Below are positions 55,936 to 64,000 of a stretch of DNA of 64,000 nucleotides, piece after piece; position 1 is the stretch's first letter, and each line of letters starts with the position of its first letter. The translations under genes were made by a program, and so were the position numbers. The stretch covers positions 6,129,500 through 6,193,499 of the forward strand of contig NC_045149.1 in NCBI RefSeq assembly GCF_008831285.2, read 5' to 3'. The notes below the pieces were generated by a model that was not told the origin of the DNA, did not search any database, and saw only the letters and a program-made list of their open reading frames with translations. This DNA comes from Nymphaea colorata (taxonomy: Eukaryota > Streptophyta > Magnoliopsida > Nymphaeales > Nymphaeaceae).

Positions 55936-56182
55936 GAGGAAGACAAAGGGTTTCCGGCGATGGCGATGATGTTCTTCAAGTCACCGTCCACCGATTGTGC
56001 TCCGGTTGCCTGATTCCGATGAGATATAAGAAATGCCCAAATCGATAAGCAGGGGGATCGAAGCGAAGACTAACCTTCCCTCCCTCCTTCCCTTCTTCCT
56101 TCGCCTCCCTCTTTCCCTTTTTCCTCCGCCTCCCTTCTTCCTCCCTCGCTCCCTTCTTCCTCCTCCCTCTTTCCCTTTTTCC

Positions 56183-57163
56183 TAAGCCTGGGCACCGGGC
56201 CGGGCCGCCGCCGGGTACCCGGTACCCGGCCCGACTCGGGCCCGGGCCCGGGCCTTGCAATAGGTATTAACAGGCCAATATTATTGGGCCAGGCCCGGCC
56301 CGGTAATAAACGGGTCGGGCCCGGGCTTCAAATTTTGTTAATCGGGGGCCCGAGAAGCCCGACATATGTTAGGGATTTAGGGTTCCACGGGTTTCAAAAT
56401 TTTCAATGTTCATTCATTGCCTCTCATGCTCCCTCACAGACTCTTCTTTGTTCCTCTGTTCAACAGTTCAACTCATCGCCCTCTTTCTCTACTCAACATC
56501 CATGGCTCCGCCGGCCACCTGGACTGCCTGGCAACCCAAACCCTTTCTTCCATATCCTCATCGTCATCTTTTGAAGCCCTAACATGAACACGGGGCACCA
56601 AAAAATGAGCCGAAAACATGCTTTTACATTACTGCATAGCTGCCCTGCCCTTTGGGAACGAAGCTGAACGTTGTGAGAAACCTCTGGTCCTCCATATGGT
56701 CACCAACTATTGTTGTTTCTTTTCAAGGTCTCATCTGTTTCTGTTTCTATTGCTTTGTTAGTTGGGCAGTCTGGAAGGATGTCTGCTTCTACAAGTGCCG
56801 AACAGAACTGTCTAGGTTGGGCAGCGAGAGACGCATCAGGTTCTTTTCACCCTTCCATTTCAGCCACACTCTACTGATCGACTCAATGCCTTTGACGATT
56901 CTGAAGGCTTAATGATGTTGAACCTTCACTATGTGAACAGAACTGAAACATTTGATGTGTTGGACTCGGGCAGCGTTAACTTCCAATCGGGCCGGGCCGG
57001 GCCTCGGGCTTGATCTCAAGCCCGATGCCCGATTAATTATAGGCCCGGCCCGGCCCGATTATTAACGGGCCGGGTATCGGGCTGAGCCGATCAACTATTC
57101 GGGCTTAATAACAGAGTTTTTATCGGGCCGGGCCAGCCCGGCCCGGCCCGATGCCCAGCCCTA
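56183..57163. mobile_element. hAT-like element with 8-bp target duplication CTTTTTCC
   Basis: The left end TAAGCCTGGGCACCGGGCCGG mirrors the right end, which read in reverse is TAGGGCTGGGCATCGGGCCGG. CTTTTTCC is duplicated perfectly at 56,175-56,182 and 57,164-57,171, the hAT length. Both subterminal regions (56,190-56,350 and 56,980-57,160) are packed with GGGCCGGGCC-type words, as in plant non-autonomous hAT families beginning TAGGGCTGGGCA. The interior 56,350-56,930 differs sharply in composition and looks gene-like. No transposase is present. Confidence 0.9.
56350..56930 (+). other. Gene-like interior of the hAT-like element (possible captured fragment)
   Basis: Non-repetitive and of moderate GC, with two open stretches. 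One begins after a UTR-like CT-rich leader at ATGGCTCCGCCGGCC (about 56,502). The other is 56,652-56,912, reading NVVRNLWSSIWSPTIVVSF and CRTELSRLGSERRIRFFS. Neither is recognised. Composition and the leader-plus-ATG arrangement suggest host gene pieces trapped between hAT ends, but an unrelated element interior is equally possible. Confidence 0.35.
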
Positions 57164-57171
57164 CTTTTTCC

Positions 57172-57506
57172 TCCGCCTCCCTTCTTCCTCACTTCTTCCC
57201 TTCTTCCTCCTTCTTCCTTCTTCCTCCTTCTTCCTTCTCCCTCCTGTCCTCCTCCTCCCTCCTGCCCTTCTTCCTCCATCCTTCTTCCCCACGTCCCTTC
57301 TTCCTCCCTCGCCCCCTTCTTCCTCCTCCCTCCTTCCCTTTTTCCTCCTTCTTCCTCCTCCCTCCTTCCCTTCTTCCTCTGTGTCCCTTCTTCCTCCCTC
57401 GCTTTGTTCTTCCTCCGCCTCCTTCCCTTCTTCCTCCTTCTTCTTCCTCCCTCCTTTCTTCCTCCTCCCTCCTTGCCTTCTTCCTCCGCGTCCCTTCTTC
57501 CTCCTA
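57172..57506 (+). repeat. (CCTTCTTCCTC)n pyrimidine tract of the PIF-like element
   Basis: Continuation of the pyrimidine tract at 56,070-56,182, split by the hAT-like insertion. Opposite in strand to the purine tract at 55.6 kb. Confidence 0.95.
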
Positions 57507-57882
57507 ATGGTAAAAAAAAATACCAGAAAAATGTTTCCAACCCTCTGGCTGGAAACATTTTTCCGGAAATATATTTCCGTTTCCACCTTTAATGGTAAAA
57601 AAAAATCTGCATTTGATAAACTGAAAAAATTTTAAAAATTTGAAACATATTTCCTGTGCTATAGGAAAATTACGACCCATCAAACGCTACCTTAGATTTT
57701 TACAATGGCTGAAAGAGCCAAGAGAGGAAAGAATAAGTGGAAGGAAGGTCGACAATCTACAATGTTCTTTTCTTCAACGGTCTTTATAGGAGTTGTCTTT
57801 CCATCTCTACATAAGGCAACTCACTAGGAGGGATGCAACGAATATGGCTTCATGAGTTGATTTTCTCCAAGAGGTTGTAACT

Positions 57883-57893
57883 CTCCCCCTCAA
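57883..57893 (-). other. Polypurine tract of copia element 4
   Basis: Minus strand reads TTGAGGGGGAG before the 3' LTR. Confidence 0.85.
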
Positions 57894-58675
57894 GTTGGTG
57901 CACAGATGTCAATCTGTCCCAACTTGTTTGAAATAAATTTGTGCTTGTTTTGTCCAAGGGCTTTTGTTAGAATATCTGCAAGTTGGTTGTCACTATTAAC
58001 ATATGGAGTTTCTATGGTTCCATCTTGAATTTTTTCTCTAACAAAATGACAATCAACTTCTATATGTTTTGTCCTCTTATGAAAAACTGGATTTGCTCCA
58101 TTGTGAATTGCTGCCATGTTGTCACACAAGAGTTTCATGGGGTTCTTTACATCCACAAGCATGTCTTTCAGTAAAGATTTCAACCATACCAGTTCACAAG
58201 TGCAAGATGCCATAGCCCTATACTCTACCTCTGCACTTGATCGAGCTACGACTGACTATTTTTTGCTTCTCCATGTTACTAGATTTCCTCCAACAAATGT
58301 GCAATAGCCTAAAGTAGATCTTCTGTCATTTGGATTGCTAGCCCAATCTGCATCGGAGTATCCAAAGACTTCAAAAGATTTGTTTCTTTTCATTAAAATC
58401 CCTTTTCCAAGCGTTCCCTTTAGATATCTTACTATTCTATGAGTTGCTTCCACATGTATCGATCTTGGTTTATGCATGAATTGACTTATAAGACTAACTG
58501 CATAAGTAATATCTGGACGAGTAACAGTAAGGTAAATTAACTTGCCGACCAATTTTTGGAAGCTGTGAACATTTTGCACTACTTCACCATCGTCATGCGT
58601 AAGTTTGTAGTTGAGTTCTAATGGAGTGTCGACTGGCTTAGCTCCCATGCATCTAGTTTCCTGAAGGAGATCCAA
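57890..58675 (-). pseudogene. pol: Copia element 4 RNase H
   Basis: Two frames in the same phase (58,256-58,675 and 57,890-58,213), separated by a stop, together give a complete copia RNase H. The parts are MGAKPVDTPLELNYKLTHDD, KLVGKLIYLTVTRPDITYAV, FGYSDADWASNPNDRRSTLG, GGNLVTWRSKK, stop (CAG to TAG type), SVVARSSAEVEYRAMASCTC, LCDNMAAIHNGANPVFHKRT, KHIEVDCHFVREKI and NQLADILTKALG. It ends with stop at 57,890. The order and the ADILTKALG terminus are diagnostic. It cleaves the RNA strand of the cDNA hybrid in live relatives. The stop disables this copy. Confidence 0.92.
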
Positions 58676-58684
58676 AACATACTT

Positions 58685-59629
58685 TCAGTGACATAACAAT
58701 ATTCCTTTATCTGAGTCTGCCACTTCTATACCCAGAAAGTAGCTTAATCTGCCTAAATCTTTTATTTCAAATTGGCTATGAAGGTATTTTTTGACTCGAT
58801 TCATGAAGTCAATGGCGTCACCTATCATAATGATGTCATCAACAAACACAAGGAGAATTGTGATCTTTGAATCTCGTGTGGAAACAAACATGGTATAGTC
58901 AACGGAGCTTCTTTTGAATCCAATCTTGGCAAGTGCATCACTAAAACGAGAAAACCATGCACGTGGAGATTGCTTAAGTCCATAAAGGGCCTTTTTTAAT
59001 CGACACACGTAGCCCATCTTATTTTCAATGCCTTGAGGAACCTCCATATAGATCTCTTCATTGATATTTCCATGCACGAATGCATTTTTTACGTCAAGTT
59101 GCATAATATCCCATTCTTTATTTGCAACAACTAAGAGAAATGATCTGACTGAATTCATTTTTGCAACTGGTGCAAAAGTTTCAGTGTAATCTTCTCCTTC
59201 AGTTTGAGTGAATCCTTTTGCTACTAGTCGGGCTTTGAAGCATTCAATGGTGCCTACACTTTTGTATTTTACCCTATAGATCCATTTGCATCCAATGTTC
59301 TTCTTTCCATCTGGCAATGGTACTAGGTCCCAAGTATTATTTTTCTGTAGTGCTGAAATTTCTTCCGTCATGGCATTTCTCCATTGTTTGTCTTTGCTAG
59401 CCTCCTCAAAGTTTTTTGGTTCTTGGATAGAATAGGTCTTTAGGATATAGTCTTTGTAGGATTCAAACATGTTGTCAAAGTTAAAGTAATAGTCGATGGA
59501 GTGAGAGTTGTGGGTGGATAGATAAGTGTAGTAGTCACTAAGCTTTGATGGAGGTTTTTTTAGTCTTGATGATCTTCTAGGGTTTTCTATAGTGGTGAAC
59601 TTAAGTCGACTTGTTTGTTGGTTCGCCAT
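58685..59629 (-). pseudogene. pol: Copia element 4 reverse transcriptase
   Basis: 314 codons. The N-terminal linker (PRRSSRLKKPPSKLSDYY) is typical of the region after integrase. RT begins NFEEASKDKQWRNAMTEEIS and continues with WIYRVKYKSVGTIECFKARL, WDIMQLDVKNAFVHGNINEE (first catalytic Asp), KALYGLKQSPRAWFSRF and LLVFVDDIIMIGD (FVDD, both Asp intact). It ends FLGIEVADSDKGILLCH, then a TGA where relatives have Arg (CGA). The same frame continues into RNase H. It is the longest uninterrupted RT in the window. The family uses it for reverse transcription in virus-like particles. Confidence 0.92.
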
Positions 59630-59881
59630 AGGTTGGTTTTATTGAATGGTTGGTTCAGGTTGAGGGGCTAACTCAGCTGACTCATGTTCATGAAGGTTTT
59701 GTTGTTGCTCCTCATTGGAGGCATTTTCATCGACGAGAGGCTCAGGAGCAGCATGATAAGATCCATAAACATCATCAAAAATTCCAACTAGTGGACGAGT
59801 GGAGCTGTCGACTTTTGTAGAATTTGTTTCTCCATGTCTAGAAAAATCATAATATGGCTCTTGCTCAAAGAATTTGATGTC

Positions 59882-60740
59882 TCAAGTCACAAAATATTTT
59901 TTAAAAATTGGATCATAACATTTGTATCCCTTTTTTCGACTAGAATAACCAAGAAAAATACACTTCATAACTCTTTTGACAAGTTTATTTCGAAAACCAG
60001 CTTGTATATGAGCAAAACACTTGCACTCAAACACTTTTAAGTGTTGGATGAATATTTTTTTATTCAACAAAAATTCAAGAGGAATTTTGAAGTCAATACT
60101 AGAGCTTGGAATTCTATTGGCGAGGTAGCAAGCTGTCCCAATAGCATCAGCCCAAAACTTTTGAGGAACGTTCATGTGTATCATGAGAGAATGGGCAATG
60201 TTGAGTAATTGCCGATTTTTATGTTCCGCTACTCTATTTTGTTGCGGTGTTCTGGCACAAGAGTTTTGTAGTTGAACTCCACATTTTTGCATGAATTCTT
60301 TTAATGTTTTGTGCATGTATTCCCCTCCATTATCAGACCAAAGCTTTTTTATTCTAATTCCATATTGTGGGAAAATCATGTTTATAAAATTCTTCAAAAA
60401 ATTTTGAGACTTCACTTTTGAATTTTAAAAAATATAATCATGTAACACGAGACTTGTCATCAATGAATGTCACATTATATTTATAACCCAAATAAGAGTC
60501 TACCGAGCTGGTCCCCAAACATCGGAATGTACCAAATCAAAAAATTCAGCAGATCGTTCAGTAGCATGATGAAAAGGTAATCTAGATGACTTAGCAAATT
60601 CACATGCATCACAAGCAAAATGATCAACATGAACATTAGGAAAGAAAAGTTTAAAAGTACGGTCTGAAATATGCCCCAGCCGTGAGTGCCACTTATGATA
60701 TTCTGAAAAACATGCATTCTTGGAGTAGGTAAGAAGGCTA
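59882..60740 (-). pseudogene. pol: Copia element 4 integrase
   Basis: The zinc-binding region reads CFSEYHKWHSRLGHISDRTF and HFACDACEFAKSSRLPF (H-H-C-C intact, about 60,590-60,720). FFDLVHSDVWGPAR follows. A frameshift then spans about 60,420-60,500 (YKYNVTFIDDKSRVT in another frame, with a TGA). The main frame 59,882-60,415 has KLWSDNGGEYMHKTLKEF (second Asp), ARTPQQNRVAEHKNRQLLNI (Glu), FWADAIGTACYLANRIPSSS and CIFLGYSSRKKGYKCYDP. Catalytic residues are present, but the shifts prevent a full protein. Confidence 0.9.
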
Positions 60741-60748
60741 GAGTTTGG

Positions 60749-61660
60749 CTAATCCATCATGTACAGCCCATTGAATTCACGCCCCCTACCAATCTCCCTC
60801 CTTGTTGTAAGGTCCTGAAAGATCACTTCCTTTGGAGAAAAAATAACCAGATAGTTGTGAGATTTTGTTAATTTACTAGCAGAGATTAAGCTAGCAGATA
60901 TGTTGGGCACATATAAAATTGTAGAGCATGTTTTATTCTCTAACAAAGATGCTTTCCCAATTCCATTGACAGCAATGGGGGCTCCATTAGCAGTAAAAAC
61001 AGAACCCCTTTTTACATTTTCTAAATTCGCTAATTTTAAAGGGTCACTTGTCATGTGATCTATAGCACCGGAATCAATAATCGAAGGAGATTTGTTTGAA
61101 AAAGTGTAAAAAGCATGGGACGTACCTTCTTTGTTGTGAATAGGTTGGGAGGAAACTAAGTTAGTCTTGGAAAATTGCTGAAAGAATTTTTCCAGATCTT
61201 CTTTGGTAACGAAATTTGCTGTGTCACTTTGCTTGGACATGGGAACCTTCTCTCTAGTAGGACATCTAACCAATTCCCAACATTTCTCATGGACATGTCC
61301 TGGTTTTTTGCAATGAGTGCTCTTGATCTTGTTCCCGCTTCTTTGGTAGCTGTTGCCACTAGTTTGATTTTTTGAGTTGGATGCATCGTTGAGAGCAAGA
61401 TAAGCCATTTTCTCGGATGATTCTTCACTGGTTTGGATATTGGGCAGTTGGTTCATGACTTCACGCCTAGAGTGTTCTCGTTGTATAGCTTGACATACAG
61501 TATTGAAGCTAGAAAGGGGAGTAGTCATAAGAATTTGGCTTCTAAATCCTTCGTAATCACTGCCAAGGCCAGCAAGAATTTTGAATACTTTGCCTTCCTC
61601 AACACATTGTAAATTTCTGGATCTGAGGTTGGTGGTCTGTATTGCATGAGTTCTTCCCAT
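60749..61660 (-). pseudogene. pol: Copia element 4 gag C-terminus and protease
   Basis: 303 codons. They start within gag (VFKILAGLGSDYEGFRSQIL, TPLSSFNTVCQAIQREHSRR). A knuckle region STHCKKPGHVHEKC follows, where the first Cys of the CCHC box is Ser. The protease active site is PSIIDSGAIDHMTSDP (D-S-G-A intact, about residues 190-205). The linker reads GKASLLENKTCSTILYVPNI, SASKLTKSHNYLVIFSP and GRGREFNGLYMMD, then a TAG. The annotated first Met is internal, because gag upstream is broken by stops. It is in the same frame as the integrase, RT and RNase H that follow. Confidence 0.88.
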
Positions 61661-62108
61661 AAACTGTGATTTTGGCTCAAGTACATGTGCAAAGGCTTGT
61701 CTCCAAGGATTAACTTAGCAATTTCGACTTGAATCTAGTAAACTCTAGCAGCATTGTTTTGTTCACTAAAAAGATCTTTCAAAGTTTCCCACAGTTCTTT
61801 TGCAATCTCTTGATATAACAGTGTATCATATAGTAAGATTCCATAAAGTTTAAGAGCTAGGACATTACCAGATTGTTCTCAGACTCCCATCCTTTGTATT
61901 GTGGATTTGTCTTGGGTGGCTGTTTGAGGTCGCCATTTATGTACCCAAACTTTGATCTGCCACTGAGGAAGAGTCGAGCTGCTCTGGCCCAACTGAGGTA
62001 GTTTGCTCCATTCAACAGCGTTGAGGTGATCTTCAGAGTATGGTTGTTGTGATCATCCTTTGTTGTCTTGGATGAATGCTTGCTGTCGTTACCATGGGGC
62101 TCTGCCAT
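61661..62108 (-). pseudogene. gag: Copia element 4 gag N-terminus
   Basis: The native start is probably at 62,108, the first Met about 70 bases inside the primer site. It reads MAEPHGNDSKHSSKTTKDDH, then LKITSTLLNGANYLSWARAA and FGYINGDLKQPPKTNPQYKG, the normal copia gag opening. WESENNLVMS follows, and a TAG replaces Trp at 61,857. The rest (LYQEIAKELWETLKDLFSEQ, with VY.IQV broken by TAG) continues through a frameshift into the 61,660 frame. Confidence 0.88.
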
Positions 62109-62175
62109 AGGTATGAGCAGAGGATGTCTCTTGATAACAAGAGGAGAAAAGGAGCAGAGCCTTATGCGGAGATGT

Positions 62176-62187
62176 GCTCTGATACCA
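62176..62187 (-). other. Perfect tRNA-Met primer binding site of copia element 4
   Basis: Minus strand reads TGGTATCAGAGC directly after the LTR terminus TTAACA. Confidence 0.95.
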
Positions 62188-62536
62188 TGTTAAGAAAATG
62201 AGTCCAATGGTATGTCAATCAAAAAAGAGTAGAACAGGGGCAGGATTTACGTTGTTCGGCTTGAACGCTACGTCCACGGGAGAAAATCAACAATTTTTCT
62301 TATTCCTGCTGTGTGTATTTTTGCACATTTCAGAGTACAATTTATTTAGATTTTTGCAACGGCTGAAAGAGCCAAGAGAGGAAAGAATGAGTGGAAGGAA
62401 GGTCGACAATCTGCAACATTCTTTTCTTCAACGGTCTTTCTAGGAGTTGTGTTTCCATCTCTGCATAAGGCAACTCACTAGGAGGGATGCAACAGATATG
62501 GCTTCATGAGTTGATTTTCTCCAAGAGGTTGTAACA
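62188..62536 (-). repeat. 5' LTR of copia element 4 (uninterrupted)
   Basis: Starts TGTTAAGAAAATG and ends GGTTGTAACA on the plus strand. It serves as the empty-site control for the PIF-like insertion in the other LTR. Confidence 0.95.
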
Positions 62537-62739
62537 GCTCAAGGGCATTTACCAAATCTTAATTCTTATTTACTGCCATCAACATCTATCGATTGAATTC
62601 AATTTGTGGTTTGTGAATTGACTGTGCACTGGCCTCCACTGCAAGTTAAATGTTAGTTATTTTTGGTGCCTTAAATCTTTATAGGATTAGTCTAGTTCAT
62701 GATCGTTTGTGTCAAAATATATACGTCCTATTGAGTCAC

Positions 62740-62880
62740 CTCAAGATGTGTAGCGTAGCTGGTTGGGTTGGTAGGTGCATAGATGCCATGTAGCCTGTTC
62801 GATTCCTATGGATGCTACTCCCTAGACCATGAAAGGTGACAACATACAGGAAGAGAATATACTTTTGGTGAAAACCATAA
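62740..62880 (+). mobile_element. tRNA-derived SINE head
   Basis: TAGCGTAGCTGG at 62,751-62,762 fits the A-box consensus TRGCNNAGYNGG exactly. TGTTCGATTCC at 62,796-62,806 fits the B box with one mismatch. The 33-bp separation is normal for a pol III internal promoter. The sequence around it does not fold into a normal tRNA, and it continues into a non-tRNA body (AGACCATGAAAGGTGACAAC). A SINE is therefore more likely than a tRNA gene. The 3' end is undefined. Confidence 0.6.
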
Positions 62881-62927
62881 ATAGAAATATGGGAAAATCC
62901 TCATTAAAAGTTTTAAGCAGGATGAGA

Positions 62928-62946
62928 TAGAGAGAGAGAGAGAGAC
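62928..62946 (+). repeat. (GA)n microsatellite
   Basis: About nine GA units beside a GC-rich stretch. Confidence 0.9.
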
Positions 62947-63180
62947 TGACAGGCTTATCTACGCGCTGCCACCGCCATCACCACTGTTCCTTCCACCGCT
63001 TGCTTCATTGTGGCGCCTACCCACCAGCGAGACGAGAAAATGAAGAAGAGGGAGACACTGAGGAAGGCCAGGGAGAAGAGGCGAAGAGGAAGAGAGAAAC
63101 GGTGTCGGGCTCCTCTTCATGCCTAGAGTTCGGGTCCTGGTCTGGACCCACTCCAGCCCGACCTGAAATAACATAAAACA

Positions 63181-64000
63181 TTACATCCTACCCTCAAATA
63201 AAATTTTAACCTCGAAATTTAGATCGTACTTCAATCTAAGAACAGGTGTGGACACTTCTTTCACGTATAATCCTTGAGTGCCCGTATGCGCTCCTTCAAC
63301 CCATGGTGTTGTCATTCCACTCTTGCTAGAGGAATTCTCTTGGTGAGAAGTATTTGCTCTCTTTGATCCACAATCCTAATAGGTATTTCTTCCATCAAAT
63401 CGTCTTGCGCTTGAATACCTTGAAAGTTAATCACATGTGTAGGATCCAGTGCATACTTTCGAAGCATGAAAATATGGAAAACATCACGAACATATCTCAA
63501 ATTAGGTAGTAGTGCCAATGTATTTGCCACCTCTTTGATCTCTAATATCTCAAAAGGTCCAATGAATCTTTGGCTCAACTTCCCTTAATACCAAATGAAA
63601 ATACGTCTTTAGTATGAGAAATTTTCAAAACCACATAATCACCACCCTCGAAAGCCAACTCTCTACGTCGAATGTTGGCATAACTCTTTTGTCTACTCTG
63701 TCTTGTCAATAACTTTTTCCTTATCAATTGTACTGGGTCGGTGTAGAGTTGCAATTAAAAAAAGTTTCTCGATCTTGCCATCACTTATTTTGGTTCAACA
63801 GATTGGTGATCTGCATGGTCTTCCATACAAGGCCTCAAAAGGTGTCATCCCGATACTAGAGTGATAACCGTTATTATATGTAAACTCTATCAATTTCACA
63901 TGTTTATTTCATTCTTCTTTCTAATCTAAGACGCATGCGCACAACATATCCTCAAAGGTCTGAATGGTCCTCTCAGATTGCCCATGAGTTTGAGGATAGA
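63181..64000 (-). mobile_element. Ty3/gypsy chromovirus 3' end, cut by window end
   Basis: The minus strand contains the end of pol, a polypurine tract GAGGGTAGGA (about 63,186-63,195) and a likely 3' LTR start TGTAATG at 63,185. The upstream part of the element lies beyond 64,000. The LTR leftward of 63,185 cannot be delimited. Confidence 0.75.
63250..64000 (-). pseudogene. pol: Chromovirus integrase C-terminus, partial
   Basis: The minus strand reads [20 protein letters not shown] and [14 protein letters not shown] near 63,800-63,930, the usual gypsy integrase end ('F.YN...H.S.GM.PFE.LYGR.CR.P'). The frame 63,312-63,578 then reads LSQRFIGPFEILEIKEVANT, LALLPNLRYVRDVFHIFMLR and KYALDPTHVINFQ, ending PIRIVDQREQILLTKRIPLA. 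This is the GPFEIL / VHDVFHVSMLRKY module of chromoviruses. Past a stop, QHHGLKERI resembles the WRNHGVEEATWE segment. Stops and shifts make it a relic. Only the 3' part is in the window. Confidence 0.9.

Larger units (their letters stand above)
55385..57691. mobile_element. PIF/Harbinger-like element with TTA target duplication
   Basis: GGTAGCGTTTGATGG at 55,385-55,399 is perfectly mirrored at 57,677-57,691. TTA precedes and follows it, and the intact right LTR of the same copia element shows the empty site (ATTTATTTAGATTTTT). A 3-bp TTA duplication and this type of terminus fit PIF/Harbinger. Inside the ends are TTTCC/GGAAA palindromic words, then a purine tract (55,600-55,935) and an opposing pyrimidine tract (56,070-56,182 plus 57,172-57,506), which could fold on each other. 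There is no transposase, so it is non-autonomous. Confidence 0.88.
55223..57882 (-). repeat. 3' LTR of copia element 4, interrupted by 2.3-kb insertion
   Basis: Halves 55,223-55,384 and 57,692-57,882 together align to 62,188-62,536. The outer dinucleotide at the PPT side reads CT instead of CA. Confidence 0.95.
55223..62536 (-). mobile_element. Copia element 4, full length, with nested DNA transposons in its 3' LTR
   Basis: Minus-strand element with paired LTRs of about 350 bp, a perfect primer site, a polypurine tract and a 5-bp target duplication. Hand comparison of the LTRs finds about 22 differences. From about 61,660 to 57,890 the pol text stays in one frame, apart from a short shifted segment in the integrase core and several in-frame stops. 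It is therefore only moderately old. Its 3' LTR is enlarged by 2.3 kb through the nested elements described separately. Confidence 0.95.

Noticed and set aside
55393-56048. Long Glu/Lys/Arg-rich plus frames and the Ser/Leu/Pro-rich minus frame at 55.5-56.0 kb
   Set aside because: Artefacts of the GGA/GAA tract inside the PIF-like element. They read through the element's structural repeats.
57091-57586. Frames of 118-155 codons on both strands
   Set aside because: Artefacts of the pyrimidine tract of the same element.

Overview
This window is nuclear DNA of a flowering plant. It is AT-rich and gene-poor, and almost everything recognisable in it is transposable elements and repeats. The evidence for a plant is: several Ty1/copia elements primed from tRNA-Met (TGGTATCAGAGC-type primer sites), a plant L1-type LINE, a chromovirus (Ty3/gypsy) fragment, CACTA and hAT-like termini, PIF/Harbinger-like elements, and many TA/CA microsatellites. 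I could not identify a confident intact host gene. The species cannot be named from the sequence.

Layout. 1-4.6 kb: decayed copia and gypsy pieces in both orientations. 5.5-7.2 kb: a purine-rich tract and unassigned DNA. 7.3-11.9 kb: copy 1 of a long non-coding, LTR-like repeat; copy 2 is at 30.8-34.6 kb in the same orientation. 12.2-13.4 kb: a diverged direct duplication. 15.3-18.75 kb: a decayed satellite-like array of about 190-bp monomers in a higher-order pattern, with an inverted partner at its right end. 18.8-26.1 kb: an L1-type LINE relic, split by a structurally complete copia element at 20,490-24,964 (two LTRs, PBS, PPT, target duplication ACTGG). That copia element has lost its zinc knuckle and protease active site. 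27.8 kb: a CACTA terminus. 36.3-41.6 kb: a Tork/Tnt1-type copia element. Its integrase zinc-binding region carries a 1.3-kb foreign insert with a 3 x 152-bp tandem repeat, and its reverse transcriptase carries a CA/TA microsatellite. 41.9 kb: an hAT-like MITE. 45.9-52.7 kb: a tandem segmental duplication of about 3.4 kb per unit. 55.2-62.5 kb: a copia element (target duplication GCTCA). A 2.3-kb PIF/Harbinger-like element (target duplication TTA) sits in its left LTR, and inside that is a 981-bp hAT-like element (target duplication CTTTTTCC). 62.75 kb: a tRNA-derived SINE head. 63.2-64 kb: the 3' end of a chromovirus.

The genes do not form a host pathway. The retroelement reading frames encode gag, protease, integrase, RT and RNase H. 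All are broken by stops, frameshifts, deletions or insertions, so none should be autonomous. The main value of the window is the nested insertions, whose target duplications give a relative order of events, and the repeats that fit no family I recognise (the 15-18.7 kb array, the 4-kb LTR-like pair and the 38.7-40.0 kb insert).
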